A stretch of 64,000 bases of DNA from an uncultured Desulfovibrio sp. Its GTDB lineage: Bacteria > Desulfobacterota > Desulfovibrionia > Desulfovibrionales > Desulfovibrionaceae. Position 1 is the stretch's first letter; each line of letters begins with the position of its first letter. The stretch covers positions 1-64,000 of the forward strand of contig CAJXRQ010000015.1 of the NCBI GenBank assembly GCA_913060505.1. The letters are read 5' to 3'. Below, piece after piece: positions 36,872 through 45,670 of the stretch. The notes beneath the pieces are model-generated. The model had not been told where the DNA came from. It worked only from the letters and a program-made list of their open reading frames with translations, and did not search any database. The position numbers were made by a program, and so were the translations under genes.

Positions 36872-37663
36872 TTACCACTTGCTGGGATCGGTCACATCTT
36901 CACCGAACCATTTGCGGGAGATCTTGCCCATGGTGCCGTCGGCGATCATTGCATCTATAGCCTTCTGGATGGCGGCGCGCAAGGCAACGTCTTCCATACG
37001 GAAGGCGATACCAAAGGCTTCCTTGGTGATGTAGCCGGACAGGGCGCGGAACTTGCCGGGACGTTTGGCCATGTAGAAGCGGCCGGTCACGTTGTCCACA
37101 ACCACGGAATCAAGGCGGCCCGCTTCAAGGTCGAGAAAAGCCTTGGGGTTGGTGTCGTATTCGCGGATTTCGCCGGCTGCCTTGGGCAGGACCTTGGCAG
37201 CTTCCAGCGCCGGGGAACCCTTTTGCACGCCGACTTTCTTGCCGCCGAGCTGGTCAAAGGATTTCAGGTCGGTCTGGTCAATGCGCACGGTCGCGATCTG
37301 GCCGTCCATGATGTAGGGCTTGGAAAAAGCCACTTTCTTGGCGCGTTCTTCCGTGATGGTCATACCGTTCCAGATGCAGTCGAACTTTTTGGCGTTCAGG
37401 GAAAGGATTACGCCGTCCCAGGCTGTGGGCTGCCATTCAATGGCGATGCCGAGGCGCTTGCCGACTTCCTCGGCCGCATCAACATCGAATCCGACGATTT
37501 TGTTGTTATCGTCGCGGTAACCCATGGGCGGGAAAGCATCATCGAGGCCGATAACCAATTTGCCGGCCTTTTTCACGCGGTCAAGGGAGCCGTCCGCGGC
37601 CATGGCGGTGGCAGCGCCCAGACAGAAACACAGAACCAGCATCAGTGTGACAAAACGTTTCAT
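36872..37663 (-). CDS. Amino-acid ABC transporter substrate-binding protein
   Basis: The 263-residue precursor starts at the ATG at 37663 (AGGGG upstream). A signal peptide (ending AATAMA) is followed by the SBP_bac_3 fold: KLVIGLDDAFPPMGYRDDNNKIVGFDVDAAEEVGKRLG in the first lobe, FDCIWNGMTITEERAK, GQIATVR and VQKGSPALEAA. The DDAFPPMGY and R-containing segments match alpha-amino-group binding in polar amino-acid receptors. It is first in a binding protein-permease-ATPase operon, seven bases before the permease start. Confidence 0.92.
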   Translation of the reverse strand: MKRFVTLMLVLCFCLGAATAMAADGSLDRVKKAGKLVIGLDDAFPPMGYRDDNNKIVGFDVDAAEEVGKRLGIAIEWQPTAWDGVILSLNAKKFDCIWNGMTITEERAKKVAFSKPYIMDGQIATVRIDQTDLKSFDQLGGKKVGVQKGSPALEAAKVLPKAAGEIREYDTNPKAFLDLEAGRLDSVVVDNVTGRFYMAKRPGKFRALSGYITKEAFGIAFRMEDVALRAAIQKAIDAMIADGTMGKISRKWFGEDVTDPSKW

Positions 37664-37722
37664 GAGAACCCCTTTGTGAAAAAAATGCAAAATTGTGAAG
37701 TATCAAGACAAAGGGGAGATAC

Positions 37723-37736
37723 GTGAAACGTTACAC
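37723..37736. promoter_or_regulatory. Imperfect palindrome upstream of the amino-acid ABC operon
   Basis: GTGAAACGTTACAC is an inverted repeat with one mismatched pair (GTG-A/T-AACGTT), 60 bases upstream of the binding-protein start. The 280-base region 37664-37943 holds no gene that I can support; a small hairpin (AGGCTC/GAGCCT near 37911-37928) may end the nitroreductase transcript. Confidence 0.3.
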
Positions 37737-37943
37737 AAAGGCAACGGAATATTTCATCAAATAATACGAAGCGTTAAGGTGTCTATCTGTGTCGGTGAAT
37801 GTATATGCATTTCGCTTGGTGCTGAATTTCAAGGAGATTTCATTTTCAGACCGCCTTTGCGTCGCAGAGGCCCCGATTGAGGGACTGTTTTTTCGTCTTC
37901 CCGGGAGGCTCTTTGGCGAGCCTTTCGAATTGTGGAATAAGTG

Positions 37944-38729
37944 CTACAGCCACGTCACTTGCACAGGGTTTCGCGGTGGCACAAGGCGATGTTTGTGGCG
38001 GGGCAATCCCAGCATGAGCGCGCCGCCCAGTCTGCGGCCTTCGGGAACGCCAAGTATGTGCGCAATCTCCGGGATGTCATGGGCAGCCTTGGTTACCAGC
38101 CCTCCCCAGCAGGCGCCGAGCCTCATGGAGGATGCATAGAGTTCCATATATGTAATGGCTATGGCACTGTCGATTTCCGTCCAGTAGTAGTCTTTTGGAC
38201 AGTGGGCCACAGCCAGCACCGTTCCTCCCCGCAGGATCGGGTCACGCCCCTGCTTTGCTGCTTCGCGATGGTATGTCCGTGTCGGGTCGCTACAGAGCCA
38301 GTCCAGAGTCTTTTCCCGAATCTGTTCCAGAAGTTGTGGGGCCTGAATAATGTTCCAGGCAACGTTTTGCGTGTTTGAGGCCGTGGGCGCGCGTCGAACG
38401 ACCTCCAGCAGTTGTTCCAATTGTTCGCGCTGTACCGGGGATTTACGGAATCCTCGGATGGAACGTCTGCCCAGCAGCAGAGCCTCGACCTGCTCCGCAC
38501 CCGGCCTGTTTTCGGCAACCTGAAATTCTTCAACAGGCATAAGGCTGTTGCTTAAGGCTCCTGTCGGGCAAATGGCTACACAATGACCGCAACGGATACA
38601 TTTTTTTGCCAATTCGGCGTCTTCCGTCGGGGTCTGGCCTTTCTCCGAGCGCAGGATGTTGATCGGGCAGACCTGTACGCACAGGTCGTCATGTTTGCAT
38701 TTGTCCGGATCGATGGTGATCAGATTCAT
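37944..38729 (-). CDS. Ferredoxin-nitroreductase fusion protein
   Basis: The protein has 261 residues from the ATG at 38729 (AAGGAG upstream). Residues 1-65 carry two [4Fe-4S] motifs, CKHDDLCVQVCPIN-type and CIRCGHCVAICPTGAL. Residues about 85-261 are a nitroreductase domain (LLGRRSIRGFRKSPVQREQLE, RRAPTASNTQNVAW, MELYASSMRLGACWGGLV) that binds FMN. Such fusions are common in anaerobes and pass ferredoxin-level electrons to a flavin; the acceptor is unknown. Confidence 0.9.
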   Translation of the reverse strand: MNLITIDPDKCKHDDLCVQVCPINILRSEKGQTPTEDAELAKKCIRCGHCVAICPTGALSNSLMPVEEFQVAENRPGAEQVEALLLGRRSIRGFRKSPVQREQLEQLLEVVRRAPTASNTQNVAWNIIQAPQLLEQIREKTLDWLCSDPTRTYHREAAKQGRDPILRGGTVLAVAHCPKDYYWTEIDSAIAITYMELYASSMRLGACWGGLVTKAAHDIPEIAHILGVPEGRRLGGALMLGLPRHKHRLVPPRNPVQVTWL

Positions 38730-38874
38730 GATGGTACTCCTTCTGGGCGTTTCCATGTCGGCAGCCCATGCCTGACAAAATACAAGATAGCCGCTCCAAG
38801 ACAAGAAGGCACGTACAGGTGCCATGGTTCCCGACAGGGAACCGAGGGAGGGTGCGGGATTTTTTGTGGGGAAC

Positions 38875-38912
38875 AAAAAACGCCCCTCATCATACGATGA
38901 GGGGCGTTTTTT
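38875..38912 (-). terminator. Bidirectional terminator of the small membrane protein gene
   Basis: AAAAAACGCCCCTCATC pairs with GATGAGGGGCGTTTTTT around the loop ATAC. It lies 19 bases after the stop at 38932 and works in either direction by sequence. Confidence 0.9.
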
Positions 38913-38931
38913 CTTTCTCTACAATAAAATT

Positions 38932-39183
38932 CTATTGCAAGTGATGTCGTCTTCCCAGCAGGAGATGGACGTCGATCACGTTGATCATGGCCAGGAAGCC
39001 AAGAGCAAACAGGGCGAGGCCGATGACGATGTAGAAAATCCGTGCTCCCTTGTGTCCAATAAGATTGGTCAGGCGTTGCGCTTTGCGGCTGTTGAAGAAA
39101 AAGCCCCATTCAAAAACAGCGCCGAGAACCGAGAAGGCTCCGATGGCCATAAAAAATATTTGGGTCAACAATTGTTTATCCAT
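38932..39183 (-). CDS. Small two-helix membrane protein, Imm17-like
   Basis: It encodes 83 residues with two hydrophobic helices (FFMAIGAFSVLGAVFEWGFF and YIVIGLALFALGFLAMI) separated by a basic loop FFNSRKAQRLTNLIGHKGAR. The FFNSRKA and KGARIFYI pattern resembles proteins annotated as Imm17-type, from memory. No toxin gene stands beside it, so an immunity role is unsupported. A strong terminator follows. Confidence 0.55.
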   Translation of the reverse strand: MDKQLLTQIFFMAIGAFSVLGAVFEWGFFFNSRKAQRLTNLIGHKGARIFYIVIGLALFALGFLAMINVIDVHLLLGRRHHLQ

Positions 39184-39255
39184 TATAATATCTCTCGTTT
39201 GTGGTTGGTCAATAGTGAGTTCCGGCTATAGACGAGTACAATGCACGACAATAAA

Positions 39256-39287
39256 AAAAAGCTTTCATCCTCGGATGAAAGCTTTTT
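39256..39287 (-). terminator. Terminator of the tRNA-Phe gene
   Basis: AAAAAGCTTTCATCC pairs perfectly with GGATGAAAGCTTTTT (two-base loop), with T-runs on both strands. It begins 11 bases past the tRNA 3' end. Confidence 0.9.
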
Positions 39288-39297
39288 AATTTTCAAG

Positions 39298-39373
<76 letters not shown>

Positions 39374-39451
39374 TCCGTGTCGCGGAGAGAATGTCTACCG
39401 AATGCGGCGATACTTGGCAAGGCTTTTTTTCGACCCTGCTGCAAAAAATAT

Positions 39452-39658
39452 TCAGTTTTTCCTGTCGGACTCATTTTGGGCCGCACGTTTGTCTTTATAG
39501 CGGATGACCCGGCCCGCAATCCATAAGACTACGGCCACTCCGGTCAGGCCCAAGGAGATCGTTCGCCAGAAGCCAGTCCCACCGGTCAGCGTTTCGATCG
39601 TCAGGATCACGAAAACAACACACAGTATCAGGATGTTGACAAGCAAAAACGGTTGCAT
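39452..39658 (-). CDS. Small membrane protein, unknown
   Basis: It encodes 68 residues: two hydrophobic helices (FLLVNILILCVVFVILTIET and SLGLTGVAVVLWIAGRVI) and a charged tail (RYKDKRAAQNESDRKN). A site AAGGAAG precedes the ATG, ten bases after the GNAT gene, so it is probably the last gene of that operon. I do not recognise the family. Confidence 0.6.
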   Translation of the reverse strand: MQPFLLVNILILCVVFVILTIETLTGGTGFWRTISLGLTGVAVVLWIAGRVIRYKDKRAAQNESDRKN

Positions 39659-39668
39659 GAGGCTTCCT

Positions 39669-40523
39669 TTAGTCCAGTTTGAGGTCCAGCAGTTGCAATT
39701 CGGAATAGAGCAGGTCCACGTCTTCCCGGGCTACGGTTTCCGAACGGTAAAAGCGGGGAGAGGCAATACGCTCCACAGTGGCGTCAAGCCCCGGTCCGAG
39801 CACAAAGCGTTTGTCCGCCGCCAATACGGCATCTTCGTCCGGTAACAGGGCGTTGGCGAGATCTTGCGCCGTCTCCGTGAACAGTCTCGGGTTACTGCGG
39901 TAGAGCACATCAAAGTATGTCCGGCCACCCTGTTTGACGGACTCGCGGTAGAGCACGAGACATTCCTCGCACATGATGCTGACGAGGCACGCCTTGATCC
40001 CATAGGGCAGGTTATCCAGCAAAATGCGTTGCTGTTCGGGCCAGACACGGTATTGGATGACGTCCGTATCCGTGAACAGGGTCAGGTCGTGGCCGCCGCG
40101 CTTGCGCCAGAGCAGGCGTTCCTCTTCCAGTAATTCCAGCCCGAGACCGCGGAACATGTCCACTCGTTTGGGGGACAGGGAAAAAACAGTATAGGTGGTG
40201 TTCGGCGTTTGAATGGCGGTGCGCACCATGGTGCTGCCGAGACCCTGGCCCCGGTATTCCCGGCACAGGTACCAGGAAGAAAAATTGACGAACCGTTCAC
40301 GTTTGCCGCCTATCATGCGGTGCGAACAGATGTGCCCGTGAAAGCCCACGATGCGCCCTGCATCTTCCACCACAAGGCCAATCTCTTTGGGAACGGCGTT
40401 CCAGCCGGGCTTGAACATGCCGCGCCAGCGTTCCACGGAAAATTTGGCGTTCATGTGCTCGTGGAGCATGGTACAGATTGCAGGGATATCTTCAATGCAG
40501 GCCGGGCGTATGGTCACGCTCAT
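39669..40523 (-). CDS. GNAT-family acetyltransferase
   Basis: The protein has 284 residues from the ATG at 40523, which overlaps the stop of the deacetylase gene (ATGA). The first 140 residues form a GNAT domain: SVTIRPACIEDIPAICTMLH, GLVVEDAGRIVGFHGH and the acetyl-CoA loop REYRGQGLGSTMV. The remaining 140 residues are not a domain I know and may be a second degenerate GNAT half. With the deacetylase in front, modification of a surface sugar is possible. Confidence 0.82.
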   Translation of the reverse strand: MSVTIRPACIEDIPAICTMLHEHMNAKFSVERWRGMFKPGWNAVPKEIGLVVEDAGRIVGFHGHICSHRMIGGKRERFVNFSSWYLCREYRGQGLGSTMVRTAIQTPNTTYTVFSLSPKRVDMFRGLGLELLEEERLLWRKRGGHDLTLFTDTDVIQYRVWPEQQRILLDNLPYGIKACLVSIMCEECLVLYRESVKQGGRTYFDVLYRSNPRLFTETAQDLANALLPDEDAVLAADKRFVLGPGLDATVERIASPRFYRSETVAREDVDLLYSELQLLDLKLD

Positions 40524-41302
40524 TGTACATCCTCCGGTGTGAACACTTCCGGTGCCGGGAGCCAGCGGCTGGCCGGGTGTGTGGCTGTGACTTTCAGCAG
40601 GGCGGCCATGAAGTCCCACGCAGCCTCATCCATTTCCAGATGGTGGGTGAGCACGCCTGTGGGCGTGTTCTGTTCGGCTGTGCCTGTTCGCCGGGCACGG
40701 AGGTTGCCGACCAGTTGTCCGGCCACTTTCATGGCTCCGGCAAATCGGGCCGTCCCACCTTTCCAGCGCAGCAGGTCCGCATGGGCTGGGACAATACGAA
40801 CTGCATCAGCCACCAATTGGTTGTCCTCTTCCGCAGACAGGCCGATCAGCCCAAGGTCGGGAAAATGTTTGAGCAGAGCCGGCTCAATGCGGTTCCATGG
40901 CGGCACAACCACGGGGATGAATCGCTGGCCGAAGCGCGTTTCAAGAATTTTTTTCCCGGAGGCCAGTTCCTTTAGGACTGCTTCAAGGGGACGGTGCAGG
41001 CCCAATTCCCACGCGCCAAGACCTTGGCCCTGTGACGCATGGTTCTCATGGGCAAACCCGTGTTGCAGCACCCATGCGTGTGGCGAGTTTTGCAACGCAT
41101 GGACAAGCGAGTCCTCAATACGTGCCGGGATTGCCGCCAGACAGCACGGCACACTGTGGGCATCGCACAGCTTCAGAAGCCGTTTCAAAGCCGGGCTTGC
41201 GGCGTGGGCGTCGTCATCCCGCCACCAGAGCGTCGCGATGCGCCCCGCCTTGTGCCAGACGTCCAGTTCCCGACGTATGATTGCCAATGCCTCGTGGCTC
41301 AT
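40520..41302 (-). CDS. Polysaccharide deacetylase-like protein
   Basis: The 260-residue protein has features of the NodB/CE4 fold: the metal aspartates in LWWRDDDAHA, the histidines in LQHGFAHENH, the VVPPWNR motif and LTHHLEMD near the end. It would remove N-acetyl groups from a sugar polymer. There is no signal peptide, so it may act on a cytoplasmic intermediate, or the product is different. It is co-transcribed with the GNAT gene and diverges from two glycosyltransferase genes. Confidence 0.82.
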   Translation of the reverse strand: MSHEALAIIRRELDVWHKAGRIATLWWRDDDAHAASPALKRLLKLCDAHSVPCCLAAIPARIEDSLVHALQNSPHAWVLQHGFAHENHASQGQGLGAWELGLHRPLEAVLKELASGKKILETRFGQRFIPVVVPPWNRIEPALLKHFPDLGLIGLSAEEDNQLVADAVRIVPAHADLLRWKGGTARFAGAMKVAGQLVGNLRARRTGTAEQNTPTGVLTHHLEMDEAAWDFMAALLKVTATHPASRWLPAPEVFTPEDVQ

Positions 41303-41510
41303 GGACTCTCCTTGAACGGTCCTGATAGCAGAACCGGAAGGTAAAGGCCATGGCTCTTCATGCCGGAAACGGCGTTCGCTAATGAAATATGTTTTTGTAT
41401 AAAAAAAGAGGCATTATTGAAAAAAAAATTGAGGCTCATGGACATGAATCGCCCAAACAGCTATGTTCACCTTTCAGCTGTCGGGCTGGCACAGGACGGA
41501 TGAACCGGGT

Positions 41511-42677
41511 ATGACCAACGATACTTACAATATATTAATGTACTCCCATGACACCTATGGTCTGGGGCACATCCGCAGGACAATGGCCATTGCGCGAACA
41601 TTGGTCCAGCCGGACGTGAATATTCTCATCCTTACCGGATCGCCCATTGCCGGGCGTTACAACCTGCCTCAGGGCGTGGACTTTGTGCGCGTTCCGGGCA
41701 TGATCAAGCAATCCAACACCGTATACGCGCCTCATTCCATCAAGGTGGACCCGAAGCAGGCCGTGGCCATCCGGCGGAACATCATCACGGCCACCACCCG
41801 GACCTTCAAGCCGGATCTTTTCATTGTGGACAAGGTGCCCACCGGCCTCAAAGGCGAAATCAAGCCCACGTTGCAATGGATTCGCAAGCACTGTCCCCAA
41901 ACCCGTGTCGTGCTTGGCCTGCGCGATATTCTGGACAATGCCCACAACACCATCAACGAATGGAAGCGCAAGCAGTTCGTCAAGGTTTTGCGGGAATTGT
42001 ATACGGAAATATGGGTTTACGGAGAACAGGAACTGTATGATCCGATTTCGGAATACTCCATTCCCGAGGATATTGCCGAAAAGACGTTTTTTACCGGATA
42101 TATCCCGCGCAGGAAACCGAAGACACGCCCTCCCAAAAGCAGGGAAAAGCTTGTGGTGGTCACTATCGGCGGCGGTGGTGACGGCTATCCTGTGTTGGAC
42201 AACTATCTTTCCATGCTGGAACAGAACGGGTCCGTGGATTTCAAGACACTGATGGTGACCGGCCCGTTCCTGCCCGGCCATATGATAGATACTCTCGCCG
42301 ACCGGGCTCGCGCGCTCGGGGTTCGGTTCACCGCCTTTGTCCGCAATCTGGAAAAGAAGATCGCCCAGGCCGATCTGGTCATCAGCATGGGCGGGTATAA
42401 CACCTTGTGCGAAATTCTATCGCAGAAAAAGGTTTCTCTCATTATTCCGCGCGACAACCCTCGAGAGGAGCAGCTGATCCGCGCCCGTGTATTTGCCAGC
42501 CGGGGACTGGTGGACTACATCAAGTGGAGCGATCTTTCCCCGCAGGCGATGCGGACCAAGGTGGACGCCATGCTTGCAAATCCACGTCCTTTTGAGGAAG
42601 CCATGAGCGGTTTTACCATGACCGGGCTGGATTTCATGCGCAACCGGCTCGACGAATTCAGAAAGGAACAGGAATGA
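41511..42677 (+). CDS. Glycosyltransferase, GT28/MurG-like C-terminal fold
   Basis: The protein has 388 residues from the ATG at 41511; 41463 is a longer in-frame option with no better ribosome site. The N-terminus ILMYSHDTYGLGHIRRTMAI is typical of a family of predicted glycosyltransferases with a glycine-histidine loop. The C-terminal half has VVVTIGGGGDGYPVLDNYL and the donor-site segment ADLVISMGGYNTLCEILSQK, like MurG and related GT28 enzymes. It overlaps the next glycosyltransferase by four bases (ATGA), indicating one pathway. Confidence 0.84.
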   Translation: MTNDTYNILMYSHDTYGLGHIRRTMAIARTLVQPDVNILILTGSPIAGRYNLPQGVDFVRVPGMIKQSNTVYAPHSIKVDPKQAVAIRRNIITATTRTFKPDLFIVDKVPTGLKGEIKPTLQWIRKHCPQTRVVLGLRDILDNAHNTINEWKRKQFVKVLRELYTEIWVYGEQELYDPISEYSIPEDIAEKTFFTGYIPRRKPKTRPPKSREKLVVVTIGGGGDGYPVLDNYLSMLEQNGSVDFKTLMVTGPFLPGHMIDTLADRARALGVRFTAFVRNLEKKIAQADLVISMGGYNTLCEILSQKKVSLIIPRDNPREEQLIRARVFASRGLVDYIKWSDLSPQAMRTKVDAMLANPRPFEEAMSGFTMTGLDFMRNRLDEFRKEQE

Positions 42678-43933
42678 ATTCCTCCGATACACAGCAGAAA
42701 ACCGTTGGCATGGTGCTCAAGGGCTTTCCCCGCATTTCCGAGACATTTATTTCCAACGAGTTGCGATTGCTTGAAACCATGGGATTTCGCATCCATATTT
42801 TTTCCATGCGTTGTCCTCGCGAGAACTTCAGTCATGATTCGGTCAAGGAAATCAAGGCTGGCGTGACTTATCTGCCCGAGACCATGACCAGGGGATTTCC
42901 TGTCCTGCTTTGGCATACGTTCATGCTCATGTTGGAGCGACCAGGGCGATTTTTTTCCGGCTTGCGTATGCTCTGCAAACGGTTCGCTCTTGCCCCAAAA
43001 AAGCATACGTGGCTCAAGCATTTCATGCAGGCCGCCTTTCTTGTGCGCAAGGCCAGGGGCCTGAATCTCGGACATATTCATGCCCATTTCGCGCACACTC
43101 CCGCCACGGTGGGATTGTATGCCGCGCATTTTGCGGGAGTGCCGTTCAGTTTTACGGCTCATGCAAAGGATATTTATACGCAGGCCCCGGAGCGGATTGC
43201 GGACAAGATCGACAGGGCGGAGTTCGTGGTCACCTGCACTGAGTACAACAAGCGGCATCTGGAAGAAGTCGTTCACTCGGCCAAGCCCGTGCATTGCGTA
43301 TACCACGGCATCAATCTCGATCTTTTTTCCTGCAATGGCCGTCCTGCTGCCGCCTCGGCTCCGTATTCCATCATGACCGTAGCCCGTTTCGTGCCCAAGA
43401 AAGGTTTGGATATTGTCTTGCGTGCCCTTGCCCGGCTGCGGGATAAGGGGCTGGATTTTCGGTACACTCTTTTGGGCGATGGAGCACAGCGGGAGGAAAT
43501 CAAGGCTCTTGTGCGTGAATTGGGGCTGGAAGACGTTGTTGATATGCCCGGAACCGTAACGCATGAGCAGGTCATCGGACATTTCCGGACCGCGGATATC
43601 TTTGTGCTTGGCTGTCGTCAGGCTGCGGACGGCGATCGCGACGGCATTCCCAATGTTGTGGCCGAATCCATGGCCATGGGCGTGCCTGTGGCGGCAACGA
43701 GTATTTCCGGTGTCCCGGAATTGGTGGAGCATGAGCAGACCGGACTGTTGTGCGAACCCGAATCCGTGGACGGGATGGAAACCGTTATCGAGCGGTTGCT
43801 TACGGATGAGGCGTTGCGTTCCCGCGTCATTCCTGCTGCCCGTGCCAAGGTGGAAGCCGTGTTCGACAACAAGGCTCTCATCCGAGATCTTGGCGAGATA
43901 TACAAGAGCCACGGCGTTCCGTGTGGTGAATAG
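42674..43933 (+). CDS. GT4 glycosyltransferase (WcaL/AmsK-like)
   Basis: The 419-residue protein starts MVLKGFPRISETFISNEL, a pattern of exopolysaccharide glycosyltransferases. It contains HIHAHFAHTPATVGL and FTAHAKDIY in the N-terminal half. The GT4 donor domain has TVARFVPKKGLDIVLRAL, FVLGCRQAADGDRDGIPNVV and ESMAMGVPVAAT with the paired glutamates. It probably acts after the preceding transferase in assembly of a surface glycan. Confidence 0.88.
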   Translation: MNSSDTQQKTVGMVLKGFPRISETFISNELRLLETMGFRIHIFSMRCPRENFSHDSVKEIKAGVTYLPETMTRGFPVLLWHTFMLMLERPGRFFSGLRMLCKRFALAPKKHTWLKHFMQAAFLVRKARGLNLGHIHAHFAHTPATVGLYAAHFAGVPFSFTAHAKDIYTQAPERIADKIDRAEFVVTCTEYNKRHLEEVVHSAKPVHCVYHGINLDLFSCNGRPAAASAPYSIMTVARFVPKKGLDIVLRALARLRDKGLDFRYTLLGDGAQREEIKALVRELGLEDVVDMPGTVTHEQVIGHFRTADIFVLGCRQAADGDRDGIPNVVAESMAMGVPVAATSISGVPELVEHEQTGLLCEPESVDGMETVIERLLTDEALRSRVIPAARAKVEAVFDNKALIRDLGEIYKSHGVPCGE

Positions 43934-44036
43934 GGACGTGGAACGGTCTTTTTTCTGTCTTTCGTACGGAATAGGTGCCCTTATTCTGCGCGGTAACAGA
44001 TCTTTTTCTCATTTCATCATGTAGTTCAAAGAAGTT

Positions 44037-44111
44037 GTCTCGCATTCGGAGAATGCGAGACAAAATAGGGTCAAGGGACGTGTCCCTTGCGGGTGCAGGG
44101 CAGCGCCCTGC
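44037..44111 (+). repeat. Dispersed repeat family A, copy 2 (complete)
   Basis: Three hairpins in a row: GTCTCGCATTC/GAATGCGAGAC (44037-44061), CAAGGGAC/GTCCCTTG (44072-44089) and GCAGGGC/GCCCTGC (44095-44111). Copy 3 at 54553-54627 has the same order on the other strand. Short open frames here (RDVSLAGAGQRPA) are by-products of the element. Confidence 0.75.
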
Positions 44112-44125
44112 ATTATCTTTATTCC

Positions 44126-44160
44126 TTAAAAAAGGCCGTCCCGAAATCGGAACGGCCTTG
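44126..44160 (-). terminator. Terminator of the fur-DUF4198 operon
   Basis: AAGGCCGT (44132-44139) pairs with ACGGCCTT (44152-44159) plus inner CCG/CGG pairs; on the minus strand TTTTTT follows. It stands just after the DUF4198 stop at 44166. Confidence 0.82.
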
Positions 44161-44165
44161 ATTTT

Positions 44166-45023
44166 CTAGTGCCCTTCGACTTTCGGCTTTTTGCGAGCGT
44201 TGGGAATCTCGAAAACAAGCGTGGCAGTCAACTTGCTGGTCAAATATTCCTTGTGCTTGTTTTTCGGCGCTGGCGTTTTGATGAAGAATCGCACGAACCA
44301 ACGGCCAGTTGTATCCAACGGCAACTTGATCAAACCATCGTCGATTTTGGCGCGTTGAAAATACATGTCCTCGGCCTGAGTGGAATAACCATTATAGGTC
44401 GCATCCCAGAAGCCTTCTCCCCTGTAGGGCTTGCCGTAACGATAGACCTTGAATTCTGCGACACCACCCTTCTTGTAAGTAGACGGATCCTTGACCGGCA
44501 CCAACTCCAACGGCATGCCGATGACACCCGGAAATGGCTCGGACGGTTTGTCGCAAACAACATATGTTTTGGTCCATTGCTTGCTGAAAATACTTGTTTC
44601 CACGGAAGAAGCCTTGTCGGCAATTGCGCTGAGAGGCTTGATGGAATGACGCTTCCTCCCTTTCTTGTCTGTCCAGCGGGTGAAATAGCCGGGGGACGTT
44701 TCCGCGGTCAATACGTAGGTTCCGGGCTGCTCGTAATCCACCATGTATGAATGCAGGGATTTGCCTTCGCGAAGAGCGACCGGAACGATGGATTTGTCAG
44801 GGCGTTGAATTTGTACGTTGTGAAGTTTTTCCTTGCGCAGGGCGTCGTCCACGGGGAAATGATGCCCGTAGCAGAAAAAGAGGGGCGAAACCTTGCCCTT
44901 GGAAACATGATAGCGCGATGCCTGAATGAAAAGGGAATGGGCCTTTGCCACATGGGGCGGGAGGCAAAGAATGCAGGCAACGGCCAAGAGGGCCGCCGCC
45001 AAAAGCGGTTTGCGAATTGTCAT
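44166..45023 (-). CDS. Periplasmic DUF4198 (NikM-like) protein
   Basis: The 285-residue precursor starts at the ATG at 45023 (AGGAG upstream). The signal peptide ends HVAKA, and cleavage there leaves histidine as the first mature residue (HSLFIQASRYHV). The rest fits DUF4198, a beta-rich periplasmic family linked by context to nickel, cobalt and iron uptake (FFCYGHHFPVDD, PGTYVLTAETSPGYFTRW, LPLDTTGRWFVRFFI). It lies 16 bases after a Fur-family regulator gene and probably shares its transcript. I infer a metal-handling role in the periplasm; no ligand is proven. Confidence 0.78.
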   Translation of the reverse strand: MTIRKPLLAAALLAVACILCLPPHVAKAHSLFIQASRYHVSKGKVSPLFFCYGHHFPVDDALRKEKLHNVQIQRPDKSIVPVALREGKSLHSYMVDYEQPGTYVLTAETSPGYFTRWTDKKGRKRHSIKPLSAIADKASSVETSIFSKQWTKTYVVCDKPSEPFPGVIGMPLELVPVKDPSTYKKGGVAEFKVYRYGKPYRGEGFWDATYNGYSTQAEDMYFQRAKIDDGLIKLPLDTTGRWFVRFFIKTPAPKNKHKEYLTSKLTATLVFEIPNARKKPKVEGH

Positions 45024-45039
45024 TTGATTCTCCTGAATA

Positions 45040-45501
45040 TTAGTGATGTCTGTTACTCTGCTTCTGGTTGGGCAGGTGTTCCTTGAGGCATTCGTGGCAG
45101 AGTCCGAAAATTGTTGTCTGGCTGCGAAACATCCGAAATCCTTCCTGCCGTGCGCTTTCCTGCTGCAAACACTCAAGATATGGATTCAGAATGGGGATTT
45201 TCCGTCCGCATTTTTCACAAATGAGATATGACGTATGGCCTTCGCTTGGTTCATACCGCGTGGTGCCGTCTCCATAGTGGACGCAACGGGCAAGGCCGGC
45301 CTGCTGCAAATGTTTGAATGTGCGGTAAACTGTGGAAAGGCTGATACCCGGATCAATTTCCGTTACCTGCCTAAAAAGTTCTTCCGCCGTAAGCAACTGG
45401 GAACCGCTCACAAAGATATCCAGAATAAGCTTGCGCTGGCTGGTCAGTTTGAGCCTGTTGGCCTTGAGATATTCCTGAAAGGTCCGTGTTGTGCCACTCA
45501 T
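45040..45501 (-). CDS. Fur-family transcriptional regulator
   Basis: The 153-residue protein has the Fur winged helix (LTSQRKLILDIFVSGSQLLTAEEL, GISLSTVYRTFKHLQQAGL) and the metal-site region SEGHTSYLICEKCG with a second cysteine pair in LCHECL, suggesting a structural zinc. The usual HHDH motif is replaced by HTSY, so the regulatory metal site differs from classical Fur. It diverges from feoA across 258 bases that contain a Fur-box-like repeat. It could be the iron repressor of both arms, or a Zur/PerR-type relative. Confidence 0.9.
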   Translation of the reverse strand: MSGTTRTFQEYLKANRLKLTSQRKLILDIFVSGSQLLTAEELFRQVTEIDPGISLSTVYRTFKHLQQAGLARCVHYGDGTTRYEPSEGHTSYLICEKCGRKIPILNPYLECLQQESARQEGFRMFRSQTTIFGLCHECLKEHLPNQKQSNRHH

Positions 45502-45670
45502 GGGTGATCCTGTGTTGTGAAATGCGTCTGTTTCTCATTTTCGCATGTGGTATTCATGACTTGTTTATGGATGCTTTTCTTGTGATTTTGAAGCTCGTTT
45601 TCAATTGTTGTTTCAATTTTATTGATGTTTTTAACCCAAGTTGCAATCTGTTCGCAATTTGCTTTTTTCT

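Noticed and set aside
43975-44169. Small possible gene containing RDVSLAGAGQRPA
   Set aside because: It lies in repeat family A; the similar text at 54.5-54.8 kb comes from the inverted copy, so this is a repeat artefact and not a protein family.
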